Shown here: in pieces, positions 18,073-25,528 of the stretch
Layout: each line of letters begins with the position of its first letter
Position numbering within the stretch: position 1 is the first letter of the stretch
Assembly: GCA_947496215.1 (NCBI GenBank)
Contig: CANMCF010000010.1
Coordinates: forward strand, 62,001 to 126,000
DNA: 64,000 nt
Direction: 5' to 3'
Source of the DNA: an uncultured Bizionia sp.
GTDB lineage: Bacteria; Bacteroidota; Bacteroidia; Flavobacteriales; Flavobacteriaceae
Program-made: the position numbers and the translations under genes
Notes under the pieces: generated by a model
Told to the model about the DNA's origin: nothing
What the model saw: the letters and a program-made list of their open reading frames with translations, nothing else
Databases searched by the model: none

Positions 18073-18807
18073 TTAAATTTCTATGTGGTGCTTAATCGTT
18101 TTTTCTATGGTTTCCAAAAGAACATTGGTTTTGTGTTCGCTAGCCTTCAAAGGTTGATGTACCTTGAATTTTATATGAGCTCCAAGACCCATTGGGAATT
18201 TTCCATAGATTAATGTTTTCCATGAATTGTTGATGGAAACAGGAACGATCAATGCATTTGGGATATGTTTTATGAGGGTTTCCAATCCTTTCGTTTGGAA
18301 TTTTTTGGGTACGCCATCCCTACTTCTGGTACCTTCAGGGAAAATAACTGCAGCTCGATTTGTGTTTTCTATGTAATCTGCAAATTTTTTAATGGTTACA
18401 ATGGCCTCTCTGGGTTTTTTCCTGTCAATCAATGCAGAACCACCGTGACGCAAGTTATAGGAGACGCTAGGTATGCCTTTTCCTAGTTCTTTCTTACTTA
18501 TGAATTTTACATGGTGTTTCCTGAAAAACCATATCAAAGAAGGTATGTCACTCATACTCTGATGATTTGCAACAATTATGAGTGGTTGATCGGTAGGAAT
18601 GTCATAAGGATTTGCAAATGTATATCTAGCCCCCAGAATGTTGAGGCAACGCATTAAAAAAAACTGAAGTGCATCAACACTTTTTTTATGAGCCTCGTAA
18701 CCGAAAAGATTCAAGCAAACCCATTGAATGGGATGAAAAATCAAGAGAGTAAGACCAAAGCATATGAAATATATGATGGATAATGGATAGGCTAATAATT
18801 TAATCAT
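18073..18807 (-). CDS. 1-acyl-sn-glycerol-3-phosphate acyltransferase (PlsC-like)
   Basis: A 244-residue protein with an N-terminal membrane helix (residues 4-26) and the acyltransferase motifs NHQSMSDI (HX4D, catalytic) near residue 81 and FPEGTRSRDG (glycerol-phosphate binding) near residue 155. It would acylate lysophosphatidic acid at the inner membrane during phospholipid synthesis. A related lysophospholipid acceptor remains possible. The HD-hydrolase gene follows 4 bp later. Confidence 0.9.
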   Translation of the reverse strand: MIKLLAYPLSIIYFICFGLTLLIFHPIQWVCLNLFGYEAHKKSVDALQFFLMRCLNILGARYTFANPYDIPTDQPLIIVANHQSMSDIPSLIWFFRKHHVKFISKKELGKGIPSVSYNLRHGGSALIDRKKPREAIVTIKKFADYIENTNRAAVIFPEGTRSRDGVPKKFQTKGLETLIKHIPNALIVPVSINNSWKTLIYGKFPMGLGAHIKFKVHQPLKASEHKTNVLLETIEKTIKHHIEI

Positions 18808-18829
18808 TTCAGAAGATGCTATATATAGT

Positions 18830-18858
18830 CAAAAATACGCATAAAAAAACCACGACAA
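18830..18858 (-). promoter_or_regulatory. Promoter of the plsC-HD operon
   Basis: On the minus strand, TTG at 18858-18856 is followed after 18 bp by TATTTTTG at 18837-18830, a good TTG-N18/19-TAnnTTTG match. The acyltransferase ATG at 18807 is 22 bp further on. Confidence 0.5.
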
Positions 18859-18909
18859 AAAATGAAGCGGTTTAATTTTAAAGGTATTCTTTTCTAAAAG
18901 AAAAAGGTG

Positions 18910-19320
18910 TTAACAATGTTTGTTGTATGCGTCTACAAGGTTCTCAGAAATTAATTCTGCTGGGCGACCTTCAATATGGTGGCGTTCTAGCATATGTACC
19001 AATTCCCCGTCTTTAAACAATGCTATGCTTGGAGAGCTTGGAGGAAAGGGCACCATATGTGCTCTTGCTTTATCCGTTGCTTCTCTATCGACTCCTGCAA
19101 AAACCGTTACAAGATTGTCTGGGTGTTTTACATTTTTTATACTCATTGTGGCACCAGGTCTTGCATTGGCTGCTGCACATCCACAAACAGAATTTACAAC
19201 GACCAATGTCGTACCTTCCTTTGCAATAGCAGCATCTACAGCTTCAGCTGTTTGTAATTCTTGGAAACCTACTTTCGTCAAATCTTCACGCATAGGCTTT
19301 ACTAATTCTGCTGGATACAT
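18910..19320 (-). CDS. Bacilliredoxin (BrxA/BrxB, YphP/YqiW family)
   Basis: A 136-residue thioredoxin-fold protein beginning MYPAELVKPMREDLTKVGF, the family start, with the CGC active site at residues 46-48 (VVNSVCGCAAANARPG). Bacilliredoxins remove bacillithiol from mixed disulfides on proteins; some Bacteroidota make bacillithiol, but no bsh gene is in this window. It is monocistronic, with its own -7 box upstream. Confidence 0.93.
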   Translation of the reverse strand: MYPAELVKPMREDLTKVGFQELQTAEAVDAAIAKEGTTLVVVNSVCGCAAANARPGATMSIKNVKHPDNLVTVFAGVDREATDKARAHMVPFPPSSPSIALFKDGELVHMLERHHIEGRPAELISENLVDAYNKHC

Positions 19321-19357
19321 ATTTTTTGTTTTTTTATGTTTAATAATTAATATGATA

Positions 19358-19365
19358 CAAAGTTA
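19358..19365 (-). promoter_or_regulatory. Putative -7 box for the bacilliredoxin gene
   Basis: TAACTTTG on the minus strand matches TAnnTTTG and ends 37 bp before the bacilliredoxin ATG. The closest upstream TTG is 13 bp away, which is short of the usual 19. Confidence 0.4.
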
Positions 19366-19593
19366 ATCAAAAACCGTGCAAATACGGTTCAAGTTGCTTC
19401 TTATAACATTTATGGTGTCATAAGGTCAGTCTATTATATTGTTGTCTTTGGTTTTTGTTTATGTCCAAGTCAAAATAAAAAAGGATAAATATTAGAAGCA
19501 ATACTATTTAAAATGAGATTCAAGTCGTAACGAAAATATGAAAAGAACAACTAACAAAATATTATATTTACAATCAATATAAGAATTATAGGA

Positions 19594-20421
19594 ATGAGTG
19601 GATTAAAATGGATAGGTGCTACGATAGGTTGGTCTTTTGGAGGACCTATTGGAGCAATAATAGGTTTGGCATTGGGTAGTTTGGGAGATGCTTTTTCTTC
19701 AGGGGACAAGAACCCATTTCTTGGAGAGGGAGGTCGAGATACCCGACCTGAAGGCCGAAGGTCGAAATACGAACGAAGAGAACCTAATTATAGAACTAGA
19801 CCGGATTACAGATCACAATCGGAAAGACGATCACAAACCAGCTCGGGAGATTTTGAGGTAAGTTTGCTAATTCTGGCTTCCATAGTCATCAAGGCAGATG
19901 GGAGGCAAGATAAACGAGAGTTGGATTTTGTACGCAAGCAATTTGTAAGCATGTATGGCAAAGAGCGGGCAAATAAGGCTTTTAGGTTGTTTAAGGGTAT
20001 TAACGAACAAACAAACATATCTACTCGTCAAGTCTGTTTGCAAATTAAGCAAATGATGGATCATGCCTCACGTTTGCAATTGATGCATTTCCTGTTTGGA
20101 ATAGCCAAAGCAGATGAAATGGTGACTGAGGACGAAATCCGTCAAATTTATACCATTGCTGGATATTTGGGGATTAGCTCTCGTGATTATGAAAGTATAA
20201 AGGCTATGTTTTACAATAGCAGTGAAAATGCCTACAAGATATTGGAAATAACAAAATCTGCTATGCCTGACGAGATTAAAAAAGCGTACCGTAAAATGGC
20301 TAAAAAATACCATCCGGACAAAGTGGAGCATTTGGGAGAGGAACACAAGAAAGGTGCTGAAGAAAAGTTCAAGCAAGTTCAAAAAGCCTACGAGCAATTG
20401 CAAAAGGAGCGAGGCTTTTAA
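19594..20421 (+). CDS. DjlA-like co-chaperone (TerB + DnaJ domains)
   Basis: A 275-residue protein with a glycine-rich hydrophobic N-terminus ([19 protein letters not shown]), an Arg-rich linker, a TerB-like helical domain (about residues 85-190) and a C-terminal J domain with the HPD triad in [12 protein letters not shown] near residue 250. This is the DjlA architecture: a membrane-anchored J protein that stimulates DnaK ATPase. No dnaK is nearby. The start is set by the hydrophobic N-terminus. Confidence 0.88.
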   Translation: MSGLKWIGATIGWSFGGPIGAIIGLALGSLGDAFSSGDKNPFLGEGGRDTRPEGRRSKYERREPNYRTRPDYRSQSERRSQTSSGDFEVSLLILASIVIKADGRQDKRELDFVRKQFVSMYGKERANKAFRLFKGINEQTNISTRQVCLQIKQMMDHASRLQLMHFLFGIAKADEMVTEDEIRQIYTIAGYLGISSRDYESIKAMFYNSSENAYKILEITKSAMPDEIKKAYRKMAKKYHPDKVEHLGEEHKKGAEEKFKQVQKAYEQLQKERGF

Positions 20422-20449
20422 AAAAATACCATATATTTTGACACATCAA

Positions 20450-20551
20450 ATGATAACAGATAGACAACATATATCACCGAGTTCACTACAAAGTGGATTA
20501 TTCTACTGCAGGGGACGATATGGATCTATTTTTGATCACTATTTGAGTTAA
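20450..20551 (+). CDS. Possible 33-residue peptide, doubtful
   Basis: A short frame beginning MITDRQHISPSS follows djlA by 28 bp and ends before the terminator at 20581. It has no recognisable feature. Its early residues (SPSSLQSGLF) resemble the tiny ORF at 20881 (IPSSLHSFF), which may be chance or a small duplication. Confidence 0.2.
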   Translation: MITDRQHISPSSLQSGLFYCRGRYGSIFDHYLS

Positions 20552-20580
20552 ATTAAATAAGAAAACAACTATACAAGCAA

Positions 20581-20607
20581 GCGTCCAAGAAATTGGACGC
20601 TTTTTTT
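20581..20607 (+). terminator. Intrinsic terminator downstream of the DjlA-like gene
   Basis: An 8-bp perfect stem GCGTCCAA/TTGGACGC with loop GAAA followed by seven T residues. It closes the DjlA-like transcript and isolates the tRNA-like array from it. Confidence 0.88.
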
Positions 20608-20792
20608 ATGAAAAAAATGAAAAAAAGAACATCAGTATCTAAAAAGTAAAATAAAAGACATTGAGGGCTAGGGCATTGAGAGACAGGGTGTTGCCAAAAT
20701 ATTTGAAATCTGCATAAGGGCGGACAGGGATACTTATATCAAAAAAACAAGTGTAATCAGTTGTATTTCAGTGAATTGCATTTAAATTTTAT

Positions 20793-20822
20793 TTGTTCTA
20801 TTAAAAATTGTTTTCATCTTTG
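20793..20822 (+). promoter_or_regulatory. Strong promoter upstream of the tRNA-like array
   Basis: TTG at 20793-20795, exactly 19 bp, then CATCTTTG at 20815-20822, one mismatch from TAnnTTTG. Such near-consensus promoters often drive stable RNA genes in Bacteroidota. The first candidate product is the tiny ORF at 20881, and the tRNA-like units start about 250 bp further on. Confidence 0.55.
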
Positions 20823-20880
20823 CATCGCAGTTGTAACTAAAAAATAACATCTTCAATTATAAATATAAAAAGCATTAAAA

Positions 20881-20946
20881 ATGATACCGAGTAGTTTACA
20901 TAGTTTTTTCGATCGACTTATAGAATCGCAACAGGAAGATTGCTAA
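20881..20946 (+). CDS. Possible 21-residue leader peptide
   Basis: ATG preceded by an A-rich stretch typical of Bacteroidota start sites encodes MIPSSLHSFFDRLIESQQED plus Cys. It is the first frame after the promoter at 20793 and sits about 130 bp before the first tRNA-like remnant. It overlaps a foldable RNA segment, so peptide and structure may be alternatives. Nothing confirms translation. Confidence 0.3.
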   Translation: MIPSSLHSFFDRLIESQQEDC

Positions 20947-20965
20947 AGGTAAGGGTGTAAACTGT
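20891..20965 (+). ncRNA. Possible structured RNA element (closing stem with internal hairpins)
   Basis: GTAGTTTACA at 20891-20900 pairs with TGTAAACTGT at 20956-20965 (8 Watson-Crick pairs and 2 G-U). Inside, CGAT/ATCG (20910-20913 with 20925-20928) and CAA/TTG (20929-20931 with 20940-20942) form two hairpins, giving a three-way-junction layout. It lacks a TTCGA T-loop, so it is not a tRNA. The function is unknown. Confidence 0.3.
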
Positions 20966-21018
20966 AAAACTAAATTGAATTTAAACGTATGATTGTTTAA
21001 TAATCCATTTGAGTATAC

Positions 21019-21048
21019 AAAGGTACCTTATCAAGGAAGCCTTTTTTT
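21019..21048 (+). terminator. Weak terminator-like element before the array
   Basis: AAAGG at 21019-21023 can pair with CCTTT at 21040-21044, or AAGG at 21033-21036 with CCTT at 21040-21043, followed by a T run. It could attenuate transcription between the tiny ORF and the tRNA-like units. The stem is short, so this is only a candidate. Confidence 0.3.
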
Positions 21049-21074
21049 GTGTCTGTGTTCAAATGGAAATAATA

Positions 21075-21110
21075 GGGAAGGACAATTGGAGGTCGCCTCC
21101 ACTTCTTCCG
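21075..21110 (+). pseudogene. Collapsed tRNA remnant
   Basis: GGAAG (21076-21080) pairs with CTTCC (21105-21109), and GGAGG/CCTCC closes a 3-nt TCG loop between them. The order matches an acceptor stem end and a T arm with the D and anticodon arms deleted and the T loop shortened. It precedes the first full-length unit by 6 bp. Confidence 0.35.
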
Positions 21111-21116
21111 CAATAA

Positions 21117-21203
21117 GGAGAGTAGGTAAATGTTGGTTTGCTCCGCTTGTCTGCTAAACAATTCTGTGTCAAAGCAGTGAAGGTTCGATTCCTTTGCTCT
21201 CCG
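21117..21203 (+). tRNA. tRNA-Ser(GCT), slightly degenerate
   Basis: An 87-nt unit with acceptor GGAGAGT/GCTCTCC (one T-G pair), anticodon loop CTGCTAA reading GCT, a long variable region of class II type (containing CTG...CAG), T arm GAAGG-TTCGATT-CCTTT, and discriminator G. The D arm can form GTAA/TTGC, but 2-3 extra bases lie between it and the anticodon stem, and the outermost anticodon-stem pair is C-T. It may still be functional. CCA is not encoded. Confidence 0.5.
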
Positions 21204-21211
21204 CTAAAAAA

Positions 21212-21285
21212 GACAAGATCTCCGAATTGGTTAAGGCAACGGTCTACAACAATGTTTTTTATGAGTTCGATCTTCATTTTTGTCT
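21212..21285 (+). tRNA. tRNA-Cys-like unit with anticodon ACA
   Basis: A 74-nt cloverleaf with acceptor GACAAGA/TTTTGTC (all seven pairs, one G-U) and T arm ATGAG-TTCGATC-TTCAT. The anticodon stem ACGGT/AATGT has one mismatch around CTACAAC, giving anticodon ACA, which reads UGU. Discriminator T at 21285 is the cysteine identity base. Bacterial tRNA-Cys normally has GCA, so position 34 is changed. The D stem keeps only two good pairs. It is probably a decaying or specialised copy. Confidence 0.4.
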
Positions 21286-21291
21286 CAAAAT

Positions 21292-21363
21292 GTTATCGTG
21301 ACTCAATGGTTAGTGCATCCGGTTTTCTATCGGAAGACATGGGTTCGATCCCCATATAGAGTA
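21292..21363 (+). tRNA. tRNA-Glu(TTC)-like unit, acceptor stem degenerate
   Basis: Anticodon arm TCCGG-TTTTCTA-TCGGA reads TTC (Glu) and the T arm ATGGG-TTCGATC-CCCAT is perfect. The D region AATGGTTA is recognisable with weakened pairing. The acceptor halves (GTTATCG and ATAGAGT) form at most four pairs, so aminoacylation is doubtful. The unit is 72 nt long and is preceded by a 6-bp gap. Confidence 0.35.
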
Positions 21364-21373
21364 TAAATAAAAT

Positions 21374-21447
21374 GCAGAAATGGTGAAATTGGCAAACGCA
21401 TCTGACTTAGAATCAGATTTTTGAGAGTTCGAAATGCTTTGCATTCA
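21374..21447 (+). pseudogene. tRNA-Leu(TAG)-like pseudogene
   Basis: The anticodon arm TCTGA-CTTAGAA-TCAGA is perfect with anticodon TAG, and the D arm (GTG...CGC with AATTGGCA) is leucine-like. The long variable arm expected for Leu is missing (only about 5 nt). T-stem pairing around TTCGAAA is poor, and the 3' side no longer matches the GCAGAAA 5' strand. A dead copy is most likely. About 56 bp of unexplained sequence follows. Confidence 0.35.
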
Positions 21448-21503
21448 CGAATTCCAATTTATAAAATATAAGACAATGAGCTAGTCTCTCTTCCTGTACC
21501 AAC

Positions 21504-21575
21504 AAGCTTATGGTGTAATGGATAGCACACGGGGATACGACCCTTGGAGTATGGGTTCGAGTCCTATTAAGCTTA
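21504..21575 (+). tRNA. tRNA-Arg(ACG)
   Basis: The best unit of the array at 72 nt: acceptor AAGCTTA/TAAGCTT (seven perfect pairs), D arm GTGT-AATGGATA-GCAC, anticodon arm CGGGG-ATACGAC-CCTTG reading ACG (A34 would be deaminated to inosine), 4-nt variable loop, T arm ATGGG-TTCGAGT-CCTAT, and discriminator A. All stems close, so it may be functional, although an A1-T72 pair is unusual. CCA is not encoded. Confidence 0.6.
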
Positions 21576-21580
21576 CAGAT

Positions 21581-21652
21581 TGATCTGTGATGTAACGGTG
21601 AGCATACAAGAATTTGACTCTTGATATAAGGGTTCGACTCCTTTCATGTCTA
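21581..21652 (+). tRNA. tRNA-Gln(TTG)
   Basis: A 72-nt unit with D arm ATGT-AACGGTGA-GCAT, perfect anticodon arm CAAGA-ATTTGAC-TCTTG reading TTG, T arm AAGGG-TTCGACT-CCTTT, and discriminator A. The acceptor TGATCTG/CATGTCT has five pairs and two mismatches including position 1. It lies 5 bp after tRNA-Arg. Functionality is uncertain. Confidence 0.5.
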
Positions 21653-21658
21653 CAAATG

Positions 21659-21730
21659 GTGTCTTTGGTTTATTTGGTAAAACACCTCACTGAGAATGCG
21701 GAGAACAGGGTTTGCCCCCCCCGAAGCCCC
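21659..21730 (+). tRNA. tRNA-like unit, anticodon GAG, T arm degenerate
   Basis: D arm GTTT-ATTTGGTA-AAAC is perfect. The anticodon arm CCTCA-CTGAGAA-TGCGG has one mismatch and reads GAG (Leu), but the variable loop is short, unlike true tRNA-Leu. The T loop reads TTTGCCC inside an eight-C run instead of TTCGANN, and the acceptor has five pairs including wobbles. It is probably non-functional. Confidence 0.35.
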
Positions 21731-21772
21731 CCAAAAAAAAAATTTGAGGAAGATGAAATAGCGTCTGCCTGA

Positions 21773-22402
21773 TTAATAGTGAAATGGAACTGGAGTCTTG
21801 TTTTTAAAAAGTTGAATGGCCTCAACTTTGTTCTTCACATGAAGTTTTTCGTAAATGTTTCGGATATGGTATTTTATGGTATTCAAGCTTACATTAAGCT
21901 CCTCTCCTATCACTGCGTAGCTTTTTCCTTCGGATAGTAGTGTAATGACATTGTTTTCTCGTGCAGACAATTCTTTCAGTTTTTTTTCTTGAAAGGACTC
22001 TACGACCATACGGGCAATGTTAATGCTCATTGGAGCTCCTCCTTTTTTTGCTTGGTAAAGAGATTCCAAAAGCTGTTCTTTGCCACTACTCTTGGTAAGG
22101 TATCCAATTGCACCGGCGCAAAGGGCATCAAAAACGTATTGTGAGTTTTCATGCACAGTGACAACTACGATAGATGCTTTTGTCAATTTTGATTTTATAT
22201 GACGTATGCCTTCTATGCCATTCATACCAGGTAATGTAATGTCGATAATCACATAATCTGGAGCCTTTGTTTGTATCTCCAATAGTGCATCTTCGCAATT
22301 GTGATATGCGCCAACAACTTCGAAATCAGGACAATCATTAATCATTTTTTTATATGATTGGAGTATGACGTCATAATCTTCAATAATAATAATCTTTTTC
22401 AT
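21773..22402 (-). CDS. NarL/FixJ (LuxR-type) response regulator
   Basis: A 209-residue regulator with a receiver domain (acidic pocket ED at residues 8-9, phosphorylated Asp54 in YVIIDITLPGMNG, switch Lys in GYLTKSSGKEQ) and a LuxR-type DNA-binding helix-turn-helix (LSARENNVITLLSEGKSYAVIGEELNVSLNTIKYHI in total, residues about 140-175). It lies 65 bp downstream of a propeller-type sensor kinase of the matching NarX/HisKA_3 class on the same strand, so the two should form a phosphorelay. Targets are unknown. Confidence 0.94.
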   Translation of the reverse strand: MKKIIIIEDYDVILQSYKKMINDCPDFEVVGAYHNCEDALLEIQTKAPDYVIIDITLPGMNGIEGIRHIKSKLTKASIVVVTVHENSQYVFDALCAGAIGYLTKSSGKEQLLESLYQAKKGGAPMSINIARMVVESFQEKKLKELSARENNVITLLSEGKSYAVIGEELNVSLNTIKYHIRNIYEKLHVKNKVEAIQLFKNKTPVPFHY

Positions 22403-22467
22403 TGCTTATGGTTTAATCCGTAATTAAAGGGGATATTGGGTTTGTATATGAATGTTGTTGGTTGTCT

Positions 22468-25371
22468 TCATGTGAATTTACTGGAGAAAAAAAATTCTTG
22501 TGTTAACTTACCTTTAAATTCTACAATGGTTCCATTGTTGGATGAAATTGTAAGGCTCCCATTTATTTTGGTAGCTCTTTTTTGTAGGTTCAACAATCCG
22601 TTCTTTCGTTTTATCTTATCCATGTCAAATCCTTTTCCATCATCCGAAAATTTTATTGACAGGATGTTGTCCATTATGGAGAGTTCCAATGTCACTGTGG
22701 ATGCATCTGCATGTTTTAAGCTATTTGTCATGGCTTCTTTAAATAACAACAATAATTGCCTACTCCAGTAATAAGGTAACCTGACGTCTTTTTCCAAGAT
22801 ATTTACCTTTGTCTTGAAAACAATGTTTTTGTATTGAAAGAGGTCTTCTCCAAAATCGACGAGGTAAACCAATAGTTCTTGTAGGTTGTCGCTTTTTGAA
22901 TCAATCGACCAGACAAAGTCCTTAATGCCGAAGTATAGGTCCTTGGCATCTTTTTGAATCTGAGATACCATATTGATTGATTTGGAATGTTGCAAGTTTT
23001 CATCTGCCATCATTAAGTCTGATAAAATTGTGATTCCTGCAAGTTTGTTTCCCAATTCATCATGGAAATCCTGTGCAACGTTTTCTCTAACGGTACTCAG
23101 TTCACTTTCCAGCTGGGTTAGTTTGTTGATGGTATTTCGCAATTTCGTGTTGCGTTTGGATACTTGTACCAACCGGAAGTATACTAATGAAGTAGTTGTT
23201 ATGACTCCTAATATGGACATGGAAATGATGAAACCTAGTTTTTCATACCATATTTTGGAAATGGTAAACTTCTGAATCTTGGAGTAGCCCCAGTCACTTA
23301 TGGCGTTTTTGGTTCTAAACTGCAATTGGTGCTCACCAGGAGCATAATTGCTTATGTCCATTCTATTAGATTCTATGGTTGACCAATTTTTGTTGGAATC
23401 GTATTTGTATTGTACAGTCACATTTTTTTCAGAGTAGTCGATGGTGTTAATAGCAATGTTGTCTTGTTGTTTGTTTATTACAAGATTAGGAGGACTTGTT
23501 GGAATAAAAGGGGTATTGTTGTCAATTCGAGCTACCCCTTTGTTGCCAGCTATCCATATTTGATGATTGTGATCTTCGATTATTTGGGATGCAAATGAGG
23601 AACGGAAACCTTCCGAGGCCCCAAAATTATAGAAAGTTCCCTCCCTAAGGATAGAGAAACCTTTTTGGGTGGCAAGCCATAAAGTACCTCTATGATCACT
23701 TAATATGGCATTTATTTTCGAAGACAACAAACCATCCTTTTCTCCATAATGTACAATGTCACCGTTTGGTTTTATAAGAGAGATGCCATTGGAAGAAACA
23801 GCCCAAGTTCCTTGATTGGGGATATGCAGTATTTTTTTTACATATGTTTTTGTCAAGCCGGATTTGGTGTTTATCGTTCTTTTGTACTTTAATGAATCAA
23901 GGTCGTAAACAATGATTCCTTTGTTGGAGGCCGCCCATAGCTCATCCCTTACAATCGTTGTGTCATTGGTCGAGACTTTAATGTCTAGAAATTGTAAATG
24001 TTTTGGTCTTTTTTCTAAGGGGCACTCAGAGAGAAATCTGTTTGTATTTCCTTCTTTTTGTATGACGAGTGAGTCGGGGTTATATAGTTTATAACCCAAT
24101 ATCGTTTGGTTATTTGCGTTTTCTTCAAGAAGACTTATAGGTATGTTTTTGGACGTCAAGAAGCTTTGTAGGAATTTGGACAGATGAAAATCAAGCGATT
24201 TGGAAACCGCTTTCTTTGTTTTTGTATCGTATCCGTAGATACATTTGTTTTTTAGAAAGAAAAGAGTGCCATCAAAGCCTATTGAGATGTCCATGATATA
24301 ATCCGATTCAAATAGGGTTTCCTTTATGATCTTGGTACTATGAGATAATTTTAATAGACCATTTGCGCTGGAGGTGATCCATACGTTTTCATCCTTGTCC
24401 ACAAAAAGATCGCTTGCGAGAAAGGAGGAGGCCATAGTTTCGGAAAGGTTGTCCCAATGATCGTTTTTCACGTCATACGTGTATATGGAATCATTTCCAG
24501 ATTTGGTGTCGTTTACGACGAATACCTCGAAATGTTTAGTCTTGGCATACTTGCGAATTGTATTTTGATTGAAGTCATGTATCTTGGTATCGATGATGTG
24601 GTTTTCATCGAATATGTAAAAAGTATCTTTCACGGTGGCGTAGTAGGAATTGTTGCCATATTTTCCAAAACTATTTACATATAGGTCTTTCAAAAAAGGA
24701 AATACCAGTGTTAACTTTTTTTTAGGCTCATATTTGTATATGCCTTTTAGCCGTTTTGGCAATGACCGGACATAGCTTTCTCTATGGAAATAGAGATTGT
24801 TGTCCACCATTGTAGTAGCACTATAGGTTGGGGTTGCATTGTTGGTTCTTGTAAAAGAAGGTCTACCTTGTTCATCTACATACAAGTCGAGTTTCTTTTT
24901 GTTGAATTTAAGCCCTTTTGTTTTCTCATACAAGACATAGTGTGAAAGACGGGAGGTGGAGAAAATATCCTTTCCCAATACATATGCATTTCCAATTCGA
25001 GAAGTTTCGTCATTTTTTATTTCTGGTGTAAAAATGGAATCCTTCCTCATAAAATGCAATCCACCTTTCCAAACTGCAAGAGCCAAAGTGTCCTTGCTGT
25101 ATTTTTTCATATCGATGACAAAGTTGGATCTAAAACCATCACTTTGATCAAACGTAGTAAAATTCCTTCCATTGAATTTGGCAAGACCATCATCTGTCCC
25201 TATCCATAGATAGCCATCATCATCCTGATGCATTTGAAAGGTGAAATCATGAGGCAAGCCATCTGTTGTCGTATAGTGTTTTACCTGGACTTGGGCAGTT
25301 ATGTGAAAGGATATGAGAAATATGAAAAACGACCAATGGTTAGCTAGGTTTTTGTATGACATTAATTGCAT
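22468..25371 (-). CDS. Two-component sensor kinase with periplasmic beta-propeller
   Basis: A 967-residue sensor. A signal sequence (FIFLISFHITAQ near residue 25) is followed by Reg_prop propeller repeats such as DDGYLWIGTDDGLAKFNG and DHRGTLWLATQKGFSIL to about residue 610. A Y_Y_Y immunoglobulin-like domain (YAPGEHQLQFRTKN) follows, then a membrane helix near 712-735 and HisKA_3 with histidine in QDFHDELGNKLAGI. The HATPase has EAMTNSLKHADAST and SDDGKGFD. It resembles the one-membrane-span regulators that sense polysaccharide fragments in Bacteroidetes but lacks a fused DNA-binding domain, using the adjacent LuxR-type regulator instead. The ligand is unknown; the chitinase 3 kb away is only a hint. 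Confidence 0.92.
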   Translation of the reverse strand: MQLMSYKNLANHWSFFIFLISFHITAQVQVKHYTTTDGLPHDFTFQMHQDDDGYLWIGTDDGLAKFNGRNFTTFDQSDGFRSNFVIDMKKYSKDTLALAVWKGGLHFMRKDSIFTPEIKNDETSRIGNAYVLGKDIFSTSRLSHYVLYEKTKGLKFNKKKLDLYVDEQGRPSFTRTNNATPTYSATTMVDNNLYFHRESYVRSLPKRLKGIYKYEPKKKLTLVFPFLKDLYVNSFGKYGNNSYYATVKDTFYIFDENHIIDTKIHDFNQNTIRKYAKTKHFEVFVVNDTKSGNDSIYTYDVKNDHWDNLSETMASSFLASDLFVDKDENVWITSSANGLLKLSHSTKIIKETLFESDYIMDISIGFDGTLFFLKNKCIYGYDTKTKKAVSKSLDFHLSKFLQSFLTSKNIPISLLEENANNQTILGYKLYNPDSLVIQKEGNTNRFLSECPLEKRPKHLQFLDIKVSTNDTTIVRDELWAASNKGIIVYDLDSLKYKRTINTKSGLTKTYVKKILHIPNQGTWAVSSNGISLIKPNGDIVHYGEKDGLLSSKINAILSDHRGTLWLATQKGFSILREGTFYNFGASEGFRSSFASQIIEDHNHQIWIAGNKGVARIDNNTPFIPTSPPNLVINKQQDNIAINTIDYSEKNVTVQYKYDSNKNWSTIESNRMDISNYAPGEHQLQFRTKNAISDWGYSKIQKFTISKIWYEKLGFIISMSILGVITTTSLVYFRLVQVSKRNTKLRNTINKLTQLESELSTVRENVAQDFHDELGNKLAGITILSDLMMADENLQHSKSINMVSQIQKDAKDLYFGIKDFVWSIDSKSDNLQELLVYLVDFGEDLFQYKNIVFKTKVNILEKDVRLPYYWSRQLLLLFKEAMTNSLKHADASTVTLELSIMDNILSIKFSDDGKGFDMDKIKRKNGLLNLQKRATKINGSLTISSNNGTIVEFKGKLTQEFFFSSKFT

Positions 25372-25528
25372 TTGTTAATCTGGATTCTCATTGAAAAGAA
25401 TGGGAAAACTGATATGAAAAAAATAGAAAAACTACCCTTTTCGGGTGGGAGAGAACTGTGTGCTAAGTAGTAGTTTTGACTTGTTTTTTAAGCTTAACAA
25501 AACAAATTTAAAGTAAAAAAACTAATGA

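Noticed and set aside
20894..20962. Reading the GTTTACA/TGTAAAC closed segment as another tRNA
   Set aside because: It has no TTCGA T loop or recognisable D arm, and the inner hairpins do not fit a cloverleaf.
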